The notes below the pieces were generated by a model, which made no database searches, was not told the origin of the DNA, and worked only from the letters and a program-made list of their open reading frames with translations. Shown piece by piece: positions 22,256-33,794 of a DNA stretch of 50,303 bases. This stretch comes from Glomus cerebriforme (lineage: Eukaryota > Glomeromycota > Glomeromycetes > Glomerales > Glomeraceae), in contig QKYT01000217.1 of assembly GCA_003550305.1 (NCBI GenBank), positions 66,472 to 116,774 of the forward strand. The letters run 5' to 3'. Numbering within the stretch: the stretch's first letter is position 1; each line of letters begins with the position of its first letter. Both the position numbers and the translations under genes were made by a program.

Positions 22256-22334
22256 TACATATACATATACATATACATCAACATTAACAACTACATCTGC
22301 CTTTGCCTATGATGTATATGTATATGTATATGTA
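22256..22334. repeat. Perfect 24-base inverted repeat of TA-rich microsatellite
   Basis: The left arm 22256-22279 (TACATA units ending CATC) is perfectly complementary to 22311-22334, with a 31-base non-repetitive loop. It can form a cruciform or hairpin. It sits near the right edge of the 3 kb insertion. Confidence 0.75.
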
Positions 22335-22849
22335 TATATATATATAATATATATATAATAACGACAGGTCGTTTAGGTGATACAAATTGCTAAAAAAGGA
22401 GATTTTTCTTAGAAAAAGGAAATTGTTTTGGAAGATCGTGTTACACATGCATAATATATATATATTTTTTTACTGTTACACCGACCTTCCTTTATTATAT
22501 TATGTTAATTATGATAATTGAAAAAATTTTCAATTATAAATAAAATAAAATTATTATTATCAAAAAATTTAAAAATATAAATCCGAATTTAGTGTGTAAA
22601 TTGCGTGCGAATCACAAAAAAAAAAAGATTTTTTTTTTCTTTTCTTTTATTTTCTATCCTTAAAGAAAAGTAAAGAGAATTCACAAATATCAGTTTGTTA
22701 TCATCACTATCTATTACTATCACTATCCTTCATGTTAAAATTTCTTTAAAGTTTAAACAAATTCTCCTGATGACACCAGAGTTGCTATATTAGATATAGA
22801 AATTATTATAACGTAATCACTTTCAGCATAATCTTTGACTGTGAAATTA

Positions 22850-23017
22850 TAATATTGTGCAACATTTGAAACTCGATCCAGCTTGTTCACCGAATTTAGT
22901 CATTCCTTGTGGAACAATCACAATCATTTGTACAAATTCGGGGTTTAAAAAACATGAAAATTCCATTCTGTTACGGTTCCCACATTATTATAAAAAATAA
23001 TATATGAATATTGCATT
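22850..23017 (+). promoter_or_regulatory. Conserved 5' flank of kinase K3
   Basis: Same motifs and order as before K2, including CCTTGTGGAACA, CATTCTGTTACG and an AT-rich run ending four bases before ATG. It is kept even though the first exon of K3 is broken. Confidence 0.5.
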
Positions 23018-25267
23018 ATGTCTGCTATTCGAAAAGAAATTGTTTGGAATGCAATTAATAAATAAAGGTCATTAACTAATTATAATATTTATAATACCAT
23101 ACATAAACAGTATGAATTTCAAGAACAGATAGTGCTTGTTGATAATTCTCTTACAGAAGATGAAAAAACTGAAACAATAAGAATATTAAATAAAAATTAT
23201 GACTGACAAAAAGTTCAAAGTAATAAAGGGCTAAAAAGAATTTGTGAAGATTGCAACCAAGAATGTTTAGCAATATTATATTGTGAATATTGTGTTCGAA
23301 ATTATTTAAAAGCAAAACTTTCAAATTAGACATCAGGAAATAATAATATTGATAATTTAATACAAAATTGTCAATTGGAAACACATATTCCCCAGAAGAT
23401 AATTGAATGGATTCCACATAATAGTTTAGAAAATATTGAATATTTAACAAAAGGTGGATATTCTGAAATTTATAGTGCAGATTGGATTGATGGAAGATAT
23501 GATGAATGGGATTCCAGAAAACAGCGATTAAAAAGATATGGAACTATTCATGTAATACTTAAGAGATTAAACAATGCTGAAAATGCAAATCAACGATGGT
23601 TTGAAGGGGTTTGTAATTTAAAAATATTAAAAGAAAAAAAAAGGTAACATTTGAAATTCATTTATAATTCTAAAAAAATTTTTAGGCTAAATCACATTTA
23701 ACTATAAGTAATAAATGGCAAGAAGTTGTCCGATGTTATGGTTTAACACAAGATCCATCAAATGGAGATTATATGCTTGTAATGATTAGAATGGATATGG
23801 ATTTAAGAAAATATTTACAACAAAATCATAATCAACTTACATGGAAAGAAAAAATTCAAATTACCTATAATATAGTAAAATCACTTTCAAAAATTCATAA
23901 GGAGAAAGCAATTCATAGAGATTTGCATTCTGGAAATGTATTACATTCTCCAAGAACTAATAGATGGCATATTAGTGATCTTGGATTTTGTGGTCCTGCA
24001 GACGAATCATCAAACAGTATATACGGAAATCTCCCTTATATAGCACCTGAGGTTATTGCTGGAAAAGAAACTACAAAAGCATCTGATACTTATAGTGTTG
24101 CAATGCTTATGTGGGAAATTTCATCTGGACAACCACCATTCATGAACTATGATTATGATTATGATCTTGTAATGAATATTATTAATGGAGTAAGACCAAA
24201 AGTTGTGCCGGGGACTCCTTTAGAGTATGAAAGTTTAATGAAACAATGTTGGGATGCTGATCCATTAAAAAGACCTAATATTGATACACTTGGAAAAAAA
24301 ATTAGAAAAATTAGAATTGTTTATTACCAAAATGAATCAAATGAGTCAATTCAATCAAAAGTAAATAATAATTTAGAAATAAATAAAAAAAGTACAGATT
24401 ATACAGGTAGCAGATTATTTATAAGTAAAATTTATCAATTTGAACAACTACCTGAACCAAGAAATGCCTCAGAAGGTATCATTAAATTTTTGTTAATTTA
24501 TTTACTTCAGTATTCGTTATATTGTATTTAAATATCATTTTTATTTTAATGTAAATAATAATAGAGGAACAAGGAGGTATAAATAGATAATTTTATATTT
24601 AAAATTTTTTAATTATAATGATTTTAAATATAACATTTTTAATTTTCATAGCATTTCACAGTAAATCATATGATTTTCACATACCTGATAATAGTAAGTA
24701 CTTATTAAATTATATCAAGTTGTTATATGAATAAAATACATATTGATTGGTGTTTGCTTTATAGTTGATGATTTTAATAAATCAAGTGATGAGAATAAGA
24801 ATAGTACATCAAAAATGAGAAGTATTTTTAAAGGTATGTTATTTCTTTTTCTTGAAATGTCCAGATCGATAAATATTCACAATTTAAATTATTCTAGTTA
24901 ATAGTAAAAAAATTTTCAAATTATTTAAAAGTTCAAAGAATGGCAAGTAAAATAATTAAAGCAATATTTTATTAAATACATATTTCAAATTTTTTAGATG
25001 TTCCAATTCAACAAATTCAACAACAAATAAAGAAGTATTATATTGATGGTATGAAAAATCATTATGATAAATTAATTTTGTATTGTTAATTTTTTTTTTT
25101 TTTTATTTATAGACGAAAACGAAATACATAATAATCCAAATCTTCATTCAGAAGAACAGGATGAATTAGAAATTCCTGATTGTAAGGATTTTTGTTTTTT
25201 TTTTATATTTAAACGTTTACTTAACTATAAATTACTAAATTTAATATTTTTTTTTTTAGATATTTAA
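23018..25267 (+). pseudogene. Kinase K3: first exon has three in-frame stops, rest intact
   Basis: Full gene plan: exons 23018-23608, 23686-24475, 24565-24576, 24652-24693, 24765-24833, optional 24898-24942, 24998-25048, 25113-25181 and 25260-25267 (TAA). Exon 1 carries TAA at 23063 (Ser codon in the others), TGA at 23204 (Arg) and TAG at 23327 (Trp), all point changes with no frameshift. The kinase domain and the whole tail are open, including HRDLHSGN, DLG and APE, and all splice sites are present. The tail ends in a NNPNLHSEEQDELEIPD segment. The optional 45-base exon has a GC donor (GCAAGT). A shorter product from the ATG at 23375 or 23773 could still be made, the first with most of the kinase domain. 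It is therefore either a young pseudogene or a gene that has lost its N-terminal region. Confidence 0.85.
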
Positions 25268-25345
25268 GAAGGATGTATTTTAAATTTTTTATTAATTACT
25301 TTTTAATAAATCAAACTTTTTACTAAACATTCTTATATTTTATTT

Positions 25346-25425
25346 GAATTATTTAAATACTAAAACGAGTGGGGATAAAATATATAGTTTGTAATTTAAA
25401 TAATTTTTTCTTATTATAATTTATT
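25346..25425 (+). promoter_or_regulatory. Conserved 3' flank element of kinase genes (copy in K3)
   Basis: ATTATTTAAA at 25348-25357 and TTTAAATAAT at 25395-25404 can pair. Between them lie TACTAAAAC and TAGTTTG, as after K2. Confidence 0.5.
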
Positions 25426-26582
25426 CATAACTTATTATTTGAAATGTTCAAAATATAAAGATATAGGATTCAATTTCAAATTTACAAAATTTATGAATGT
25501 TCCATATTTATATTTGGTGAAATATGGTAACTAATATACAATAATGACATATCAAAAAATTTTATATTAATAAATACCGAGACTTACGGTTATTTTGTGT
25601 TCTCTACATCAAAAATTTGACTATAATATAGGAAAAATTAAATAAAATTATACTGTTCTTCCTTGGAATGTAACAAAAATATGTATTTGATGAATAATAT
25701 TGGTTTATATGCTGTATAGAATTTACGACATTTTTTTTTACAATAATAATCACCAATAAATTTGAGTATTGCATCATCGAACCAGCATGGTTAAGATGAA
25801 ATTCAATTTAAAATTTTCACAATACAAATTGATCAATAAAGTCATCAACTACTATATAGTACTGATGAATTTCATCACGCATGGTTGCTTGTCCTTTTTA
25901 TTAATATTAACGACCAATTTAGTTTCACTTTGTTAATGATAGAACAAGTGTAATTTTACTAAATTAAAATATTCAAAGCAAATATAATACCTAATATGAT
26001 TAATAGGATATCACGATATTATGTACCAACGTTATTATCTTGTTTATTTGCTAAAGTTGGATCATGAAATTATAAAAAAATTCCAGAGTTTCACATGAAG
26101 TTATTGCTGGATCAAATCCGATTTGATATGATTTCATTTAGAAAATATATGATAGGTGGCGGAATGCACGTTAATGTTTTTTTTTAGACTAACTGAAACC
26201 AAATTCAATAAAAAATGTATAAAATATTAGAAAATGTAATAATGTATGTATTAATTTTGTGATTTTGTCCATAAACCTTTGTATCTTTGGATTTTAAATT
26301 TTTCGCCAATATATCCATGAGTTTTAATATCATTTAAAATATGTTCAACGCCCCTATTAAATAACAAAACAATTAAAAATTAATTATAAAATTAAAAATT
26401 AAATTATTATTTATATATTTATTTATTTTACCGTAGTTTATTATTTACAGTTTATTTTACCACACTAGTGACTAAATTATTTTTCGCTGTTGATTATTTT
26501 ATAGTTTAATATTGATTACTGTATACACGCAAATTGGAAATGAGTTTAACTACTATCACTTTATCAGCATTTGATATTGGTC
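25426..26582. other. Inter-unit spacer, no gene seen
   Basis: AT-rich, with scattered similarity to the spacer after K2 (for example GATGAATTTCATCA near 25864). No open frames or RNA genes recognised. Confidence 0.4.
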
Positions 26583-27000
26583 GAAAGTGTAGAATGCTGG
26601 CTTCAGAAATATTTACGATTTTGTTATATTAGCACTTAGTAGTGATGAACGTATCTGGAGTATCTAATAATTATTTAAATAGCAAAAATAAATAATGACT
26701 TCAAATAAAAAACATGATTAAATTACTTTAAAAGTTAAGCCCAGATCAACACATGCTTTCTATGATATTAAGAATGATAATTAATACCCATCTCAATAAA
26801 AAGTAAAATTAAAATTCATTAATAAATTAAATAATTTAATTCCCTTCTATCGAAAATGATCAATAGATTAATTAATTAAAATCAAATAGGTTACAAAAAA
26901 ATTTAAATACAAAATTTGGTATATTACTCATTTTATCACAAAAAAATAATTTAAAGATATAACCGAATTTAATTACGCGCAATTAACGCGTGAATAATTT
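26583..27000 (+). pseudogene. Scrap of transporter 3' end and its flank
   Basis: GAAAGTGTAGAATG, then GATTTTGTTATATTAGCACTTAGTAGTGA and TATCTAATAATTATTTAAATAGCAAAAATAAATAATGACTTC match T1 at 12440-12590. The following sequence, with CCGAATTTAATTACGCGCAATTAACGCGTGAA, matches the T1 3' flank near 13000-13100. The membrane segment itself is deleted. Confidence 0.6.
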
Positions 27001-27246
27001 AAAAAAAATATGTAAAAGAAAAATCATAAATGTCATAATTATTGTGAAAATTTTTTAAAAAATCCAATTCTCTCATTTTCGCTACAGAAACTCCATAAAA
27101 CAATTCGAAATCCCCTAAAAGTAAAAAAAAAAAAAAAAAAAGAGTTTAAGCAATATTGAAATTGTTCAATGACGATTTTTGCTAATATAAACTATTGTAA
27201 ACTATTGTCTAAACTCTAAAGTTTAACAAGGGCACAATTATAAAGA

Positions 27247-27473
27247 TAAATATAAAATGATTTGCATCATTATTCGTATTTTTTCGTTGTGGGATTAAAA
27301 AATTTGTTAAATGCGCAAATTCAATTTTGCGCTAATAATAGAAAAAACAATTAATTTCAATATAAAAGCTATAAGCGAATCGAAAAAAATATATATTAGA
27401 GAAAAGAAAATATAATTTAAGTACCTGAAATTTTCATTTCCACGGATCATCGTCAATGCTTCACATAAAAGTA
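27247..27473 (-). pseudogene. Scrap of transporter exons 2-3
   Basis: On the minus strand it matches the end of T1 exon 2 (TGTGAAGCATTGACGATGATC, GGAAATGAAAATTTCAG), the small intron, and the start of exon 3 up to the AAAATACGAATAAT at 10718-10731. The opposite orientation to the neighbouring scrap at 26583 places an inversion or deletion boundary between them. Confidence 0.7.
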
Positions 27474-28524
27474 TAATTCTTCTCAAGTAAATCTTTCTGA
27501 AGGGCTCAGAATTTAATATTATTATGCCAATGAATAATTCAGATCATACTTATTTTAATCATTCTTCTTTGATAGATAACTCGCAACAGTTGATTAATCT
27601 ACTGTATATTGTTTGGATTTATTTATTTCATTTTTTATTTTCATTTTTATTCTCTTTATTTATTCTCTCTTTTGATCGATGATGCTATAAATCACATTTA
27701 TCTTATTTATACAATTTCTGTACTATTGAAGGTTCCAACGTCAATAACACAGCAAGATCGATATATACAGTATATATAGTATTCGGTAATTTTATTATTA
27801 TCAAAATTGTGTGAGATATTCTTAACAATTTTGTCCACTCAAATGAAAAACTAATAGGAAAATTCTAAAATTATATACTGTATATATAAAAAGGATTTAT
27901 AAATTCATCTATTTTTCAATTAGCTTTCTATATATTTATGTATAAGTATATTATAGAAAAAAATATTTAAATCTTGGGCGTGCGAGGAATAATGGTTATG
28001 TCATATCTCAAATATCAATAGAGTGAAAAGATTATAAAAAAATTATCGTAATAGATAAATTTAGTCATATTTAATTGACTAATATAAATCATTTCCCATT
28101 AATTCGGAAATAAAAAACCGACAAAATTCTCTCCGCTGGTTTAATTTGTTGTCATAACAAAGGATTAATATATAATTTACCCGTACCGATATTTTTATTT
28201 TAATCTTATGTTCTATACCTACGTAGTGACGTTTAACTTTTGTACATGAGGTTTATTTTTACTTACAATCAAAAATGGAATTTAGTCATTTTACGACACA
28301 TCGATCCTATTATAAAAAATTTTTTTAAATAGTATTTCACACCTTGAAAAAAAACTGTACTTAGTAAAAAAGTCAGTCACGTGACAGATGTGCGCCCTTT
28401 TGATGTCGTGCGTTTTTATGTAATAGATTCATATGATTGACTTTATAAAATATCCTTAATGACATTACATTATGACTGGTTTTGATACTTCATGTGACAT
28501 GATCACGCTATGTGAAATCTAGTA
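27474..28524. other. Intergenic next to assembly gap, no gene seen
   Basis: AT-rich with stops in all frames. A run of similar ATATACAGTATATATAG strings occurs near 27761-27778 and 27874-27890. No gene recognised. Confidence 0.4.
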
Positions 28525-29023
28525 NNNNNNNNNNNNNNNNNNNNNNNNNNNNNNNNNNNNNNNNNNNNNNNNNNNNNNNNNNNNNNNNNNNNNNNNNNNN
28601 NNNNNNNNNNNNNNNNNNNNNNNNNNNNNNNNNNNNNNNNNNNNNNNNNNNNNNNNNNNNNNNNNNNNNNNNNNNNNNNNNNNNNNNNNNNNNNNNNNNN
28701 NNNNNNNNNNNNNNNNNNNNNNNNNNNNNNNNNNNNNNNNNNNNNNNNNNNNNNNNNNNNNNNNNNNNNNNNNNNNNNNNNNNNNNNNNNNNNNNNNNNN
28801 NNNNNNNNNNNNNNNNNNNNNNNNNNNNNNNNNNNNNNNNNNNNNNNNNNNNNNNNNNNNNNNNNNNNNNNNNNNNNNNNNNNNNNNNNNNNNNNNNNNN
28901 NNNNNNNNNNNNNNNNNNNNNNNNNNNNNNNNNNNNNNNNNNNNNNNNNNNNNNNNNNNNNNNNNNNNNNNNNNNNNNNNNNNNNNNNNNNNNNNNNNNN
29001 NNNNNNNNNNNNNNNNNNNNNNN
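28525..29023. other. Assembly gap of 499 N
   Basis: All N. It may be an estimated gap size, and it falls in the middle of the inverted part of the array, where collapsed repeats are likely. Confidence 0.95.
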
Positions 29024-30295
29024 TTGGTTTAGATTAGAATTCCCTCTTCCAAAAATCCAGTAACTCTAAAGATACCACCTAAAGTAATGCAAGTTACCGG
29101 TTGAAACACCAAAGAATATCTCTAAAGTGATAAAGTCCAAACCTGCTTATCTAAAAAGAAGATGAAGACACCTAACCTAATGGAATATTATAGACTTATT
29201 GAAAAAGTCCAGTAAAATGTATATTTGAAGATATAAAAGATTATGCGGTCATAATGAGGAAAAATTCAAAGAAGAAACGGGTTTATTAACAATAAAATAT
29301 GAAAAAATATATACGGTATAAAACAAAATATACCTTTTTAACAGTAAAGACAAAAAGAATCTGATAATACAAATATACAACAAAAAGGCAGATAAATAAA
29401 ATGAAAAATTGATGAAGACTAAAGATATCATGGTTATGGTGACAGAAATAAGATAAAGAAATGAGAAGTATATCCACAGTAAAAAATGGAAAGAATAAAT
29501 TTATAAACATCCTGACAGAAAATAAGAAAAGTGCCAGGAATATTGGGATCACTTATGAAATGTGGAAAAAAAGTGAAGATTTGATGAGAGAATTATTGAG
29601 AAAAATAATGAATGTGATATACCGAAAAATGAAATGGAGAATAATTTATTACTAAGTTCTATCATGGTAATTGAACAAAAAGGATAAGATGAAATAGAAG
29701 GAAATAATGATGTAGATTAGAGTAAAAACAAAATAAACAAGAATATTAGTAGAAATAATATAGAAAGGATAATAAAGAGAAACAATTAGAAAATAAAAAA
29801 AAATACAAGAAAATGATACAAATTAAGAATAAGATTGTTAATAAAATCATTAAATAATATTTACAAATAATGAATAATTATTTAATTTTCATGAATCGTT
29901 TCGGCCGGATATTATTTTATTTTTATAATTTATGTAATAAAAATATTAAATTATACCCAATCTTTTTAAATGATATCAATTTTATTATCTAGTTTGGTTG
30001 GGTAACTGATTCTTTATAGTTTAGGAGAGGTGAAAGAAGTATAATAGTTTTACCTAAAGGGGTAATTTACAAGACCGAATCCTGGACAAAAGTTTGTTCT
30101 ATTTTGTTTAAATAACTAGTTTAATATTAAAAATGCCTATTAATCACAAAACGAATTCTCCCTATTATATTATTATTAATGATAATTGTCACATTTAGCT
30201 GCTCTCGTTATGGTAGTTTAATTCATGTATATAGCTGACCAATATTAACTTTAAACAATTTAATGTTATATAATAATCTAATAATTATAATATGA
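29024..30295. other. Intergenic, strongly purine-rich on the plus strand to about 29850
   Basis: Roughly 29050-29850 is dominated by A and G on the plus strand (many GAAAAA, AAAGAT and GGAA strings), with only short broken frames. It could be the remains of an old retroelement internal region, but no motif supports that. After 29880 the composition returns to ordinary AT-rich sequence. Confidence 0.4.
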
Positions 30296-30375
30296 AATGA
30301 ACTATCTAAATTACAAACTAAAAAACTTTGTAAGAAATCTTACTACTCTAGTTCTCTAGTGTTTAAAATAGTTTT
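30296..30375 (-). promoter_or_regulatory. 3' flank element of kinase genes (diverged copy after K4)
   Basis: On the minus strand it carries CTATTTTAAACACTAGAGAACTAGAGTAG and later TTAGTTTGTAATTTAGATAG, the same order as after K2 and K3, but with the stem weakened by substitutions. Confidence 0.4.
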
Positions 30376-30511
30376 TTAAAAAAAAATAATAGTAATAAGA
30401 AATTAAAAAAAAATTTAAATATTCTTTAAATTTGTTTTATAAAAAATTAGTCGTGTCTAAAGTCTAAACGGTTAAAATTTTTAAAATTTTTCAGTAATTT
30501 AATTTATCATT

Positions 30512-32733
30512 TTAAAAAAAATCTTTATCATCAGGAATTTCCAATACATCTTGCTCTTCTGAATGAAGATTTGGATTATTGTGTATTTCATCCTTGTCTA
30601 TAAAAAATAAGAATATCATTATCATTATCTGTTATAAAGATGAAATAAAATTATTTACATACCATAATCATCAATATTAATATAATGTTGCATCATTTCT
30701 TTATAATTATAATCATTTTGAGGATCTAAAAAAATTAAATAAATCAACATTAAATAAAATTCTCATAATGGATTAATACATTGATTATTTACTTGCCATA
30801 TTTTATTTGTAGCTTTTTAAATTTTTTAGTTAATCTATCACTATTATCTAAAAAATTTTAAAATATAAAATTAATATTCATGTCTTCAATCAAATGCTAC
30901 TTAAATATACCGTATACCTTTAAAAATACCGCTTCTCTTTATCGATGAACTGTCTTTTTGATTATTTAATTTATCAAAATCATCAACTAAAAACAAACAA
31001 TCAATATATATATATTTTTTTATTTATATAACAACTTGACATAATTTTAATAAATACTTACTATTATCAGGAATGTGAAAGTCATATGATTTACTATGAA
31101 ATGCTATGAAAAATTAAAGATGTTATATTTAAATCATTATAAATAAAATTAAATAAAATTATCAATTTATACCTTCTTGTTCCTCTATTATTATTTACAT
31201 CAAAACAAAAATATTATTTAAATAATATTAGTAATATAACAAGTACTGAAGTAAATAAATTAACAAAAATTTAATGATACCTTCTGTGGCATTTCTTGGT
31301 TCAGGTAGTTGTTCAAATTGATAAACTTTACTTGTAAATAATCTGCTATTTGTATAATTTGCACATTTTTTATTTATGTTTAAATTACTATTTGCTTTTG
31401 ATTGAGTTGATTCATTTGACTCATTTTGATAATATAAATTAATTTCTCTAATTTTTTTCTTAAGTATACGAATATCGGGTCTTTTTAATGGATCGGCATC
31501 CCAACATTGTTTCATTAAACTTTCATATTCTGAAGGAGTTTCTGGTACTATTCTTGGTCTTATGCCATTAATAATGTTCATTACAAGATTATAATCATAT
31601 ACATAATTCATAAATGGTGGTTGTCCAGACGAGATTTCCCACATAAGCATTGCAATGCTATAAGTGTCAGATGCAAAGGAAGTTTGTTTTCCAGAAATAA
31701 CCTCAGGTGCTATATAAGGAAGATTTCCGTATATAGTGTTTGATGATTTGTCTGCGGGACCACAAAATCCAAGATCACTAATATGCCATCTATTAGCCCT
31801 TGGAGAATGTAATACATTTCCAGAATGCAAATCTCTATGAATTGCTTTCTCTTTATGAATATCATCAAGCGCGTCAATTATATCCAAAGTAATTTGAATC
31901 CTTTCTTTCCACGTAAGCTGATTATGATTTCGTAAATATTCTCTTAAATTTATGTCCATTGTTCTCATTATGAGCATGTAACTTCCATTTGATGGATCTT
32001 GTGTTAAACCATGACATCGGACAATATTTACCCATTTATTGCTTATGATTAAATGTGATTTGGCCTATAAGAAACTTTTATTAGAAATTTTAAATAAATT
32101 TAAATGTCAACTATAAATTTCTTTAATACTTTAAATTACAAACCTCTTCAAACCATCGTTGATTTGTACTTTTAACATTTTCTAATCTTTTAAGTATTAC
32201 TCTTTGTCTTCCTTTTCTTTTTAATTTTCGTTTGTCAGAATCCCATTCTTTATATCTTCCATCAATCCAATCTGCTGTATAGATTTCAGAGTATCCACCT
32301 TTCGTTAGATATTTAATATTTTGCAAGTTACTATACGGGATCCATTCAATTATCTTTTCTGGCATAAGTGTTTCCATTTGACATCTCTGTATTAAATTAT
32401 CAATCTTATCATTTCCAGATGTCCAATTTGAAAATTTTGATTTTAAATAATTTCGAACACAATATTCACAATATAATGTCGCCAAACATTCTTGATTGCA
32501 ATTTCACAAATTCTCTTTGTACCACTATTATATTTAACTCTAGTTCGTTCATATTTTTTTTTTAATTTTCTTATTGCATATGTTTTTTCATCTTCTGTAA
32601 GTGAATCATCGGCAAGAATGGTTTGTTTTCGAAATTCAAATCGTTTATATTGATTATTGTAAATATTATAATCAGTTAATGCCTTTGATTTATTAATTGC
32701 TGCCCAAAAAAATTCTTTTCGAATAGTTGACAT
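30512..32733 (-). pseudogene. Kinase K4: single one-base frameshift in exon 1, otherwise intact
   Basis: Exons on the minus strand: 32733-32144, 32064-31281, 31184-31173 (12 bases), 31103-31062, 30986-30918, 30847-30797 (GC donor), 30725-30663 and 30597-30512 (TAA). Every exon after the first is open and correctly phased, for a protein of about 565 residues were the frame whole. One base is missing near 32505 (TTT where the other copies have TTTT, between the two halves of the cysteine cluster). Kinase motifs are complete: GGYSEIY, VILKRL, HRDLHSGN, DLG and APE. The tail is the fullest in the window and ends NNPNLHSEEQDVLEIPD plus DKDFF by reading into the former intron. The missing base lies in a short homopolymer, so a sequencing error is as likely as true decay. 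Confidence 0.75.
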
Positions 32734-32960
32734 AATATAATATTATTATATTATTTTTTTATGAAATGTAACAATGTGAAATTTTGGACTCCGAATTTTC
32801 AAATGATTGTGACTGTTTCCTATACTAATAGTATATTTCAAATCTTAGAACATCTTTAATAACTCCATTTTTATATTTGTTGACTAAATTAGATGATCAC
32901 AATAAATTTAGCCGAATTGAGGTTCATAAAACTACGCCTCGGCCGAGGTTCAAATGTTGC
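32734..32960 (-). promoter_or_regulatory. 5' flank of kinase K4, partly conserved
   Basis: It shares GAAATTTTGGACTCCGAATT-like and GATTGTGACTGTT motifs with the flanks of K1-K3 but has indels. It also resembles the K1 flank (GACTAAATTAG.TGATCACAATAAAT). A perfect 12-base palindrome, CCTCGGCCGAGG, lies at 32936-32947. Confidence 0.4.
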
Positions 32961-33193
32961 ACAATATACGGCCAAAATTATGCTACAAGTAATTACGTCA
33001 ATAATAATATCTGCTGATCTAGTGTCCAATTAATAGCTGTTTTGACGGAGAATTTGTTTAAAGAAATTTTAACATGAAGGATAGATAATAAATAGTGATG
33101 ATAACAAAACTTAAAATAAAATTTAATTATCACCCGCCTCAAATAAAAAAAAAAAAATTTATTGTAGTGAAAAAAAAATTAGGATCTAAAAAT

Positions 33194-33645
33194 TAGGGAT
33201 GTTAATTTGCTAAACCAGTTCAGCTTAAGTTCGACTCAATACAGCTTTAAGCTTAGAGCAAGTTAAGCTTTTTTGAGAAAATAAGCTTCTGAGCGATTGA
33301 GCTTACTATATTAGTTAAACACAGGTGTATTACATAGTTAGACTAGATTTACTTAAGCGGGCTAATGTAAGCCCGCTTATCTATTTTATTATATAATAAA
33401 TCGTAATCAGAAGAAAAAACATTCTGAAATTTCTTTTTTAGCCATTTGGATTTATCAGAAAAATTATGATGAGTAAAACTAGAGCTATTTTGGTCAAACG
33501 CGCTATATATACTTTTTTAAGCTCATACTAACAAAAGTGTTAAGCAAGCTCAAAGCACGTTTAAAAGCACATTAAAGCTTATTGAAAAAAGCTTGTGCTT
33601 AAACTCAGTTTAAATATGCTTTGTTGAAGCAATTTAACATCCCTA
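33194..33645. mobile_element. hAT-like MITE, 452 bases, with 8-base target duplication
   Basis: The ends are inverted repeats: TAGGGATGTTAATTTGCT at the left and AGCAATTTAACATCCCTA at the right. The element is flanked by the direct repeat CTAAAAAT at 33186-33193 and 33646-33653. The paralogous site in unit A (about 12818-12830, other strand) has a single uninterrupted copy of this target region, which confirms insertion after duplication. An 8-base target duplication and these ends fit the hAT superfamily. The inside has no coding capacity and contains a GCGGGCT/AGCCCGC palindrome near 33357-33377, plus many AAGCTT/AGCTTA strings. Confidence 0.85.
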
Positions 33646-33794
33646 CTAAAAATCACAAAGACCTATCGCTGACAACCATAAATTGTTTGATTCTCGTGAA
33701 GGTAAAAAAATAATTAATTAATAAATTAGTTTAAAGCGATCCAAAAAAAAATTACCAGATTTTTGCTTTTATAGTCATTACTATTTTTTCTCTA

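Larger units (their letters stand above)
19500..22508. mobile_element. About 3 kb insertion between T2 and K3, class unknown
   Basis: The spacer found uninterrupted in unit A (TTTTAATTAAT...GATAATTG at about 12895-12935) is split here. Its left part ends near 19500 and it resumes at about 22509. A TTAAT direct repeat at both edges could be a target duplication but is too AT-rich to trust. Inside are a GC-rich short hairpin at 19520, featureless AT-rich sequence to about 21090, the repeated-exon cassette at 21092-22024 and a long TA-rich hairpin at 22256-22334. No transposase or reverse transcriptase is visible. It may be several nested insertions. Confidence 0.6.

Noticed and set aside
19500..22508. 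TTAAT target duplication around the 3 kb insertion
   Set aside because: The flanks are so AT-rich that a five-base match is expected by chance.
28512..29063. Open frame spanning the N gap
   Set aside because: It is open only because N codons are not stops; just a few real codons exist at either end.
29249..29655. Small overlapping frames on both strands
   Set aside because: They fall in low-complexity purine-rich sequence, with no homology, signal peptide or splice support.
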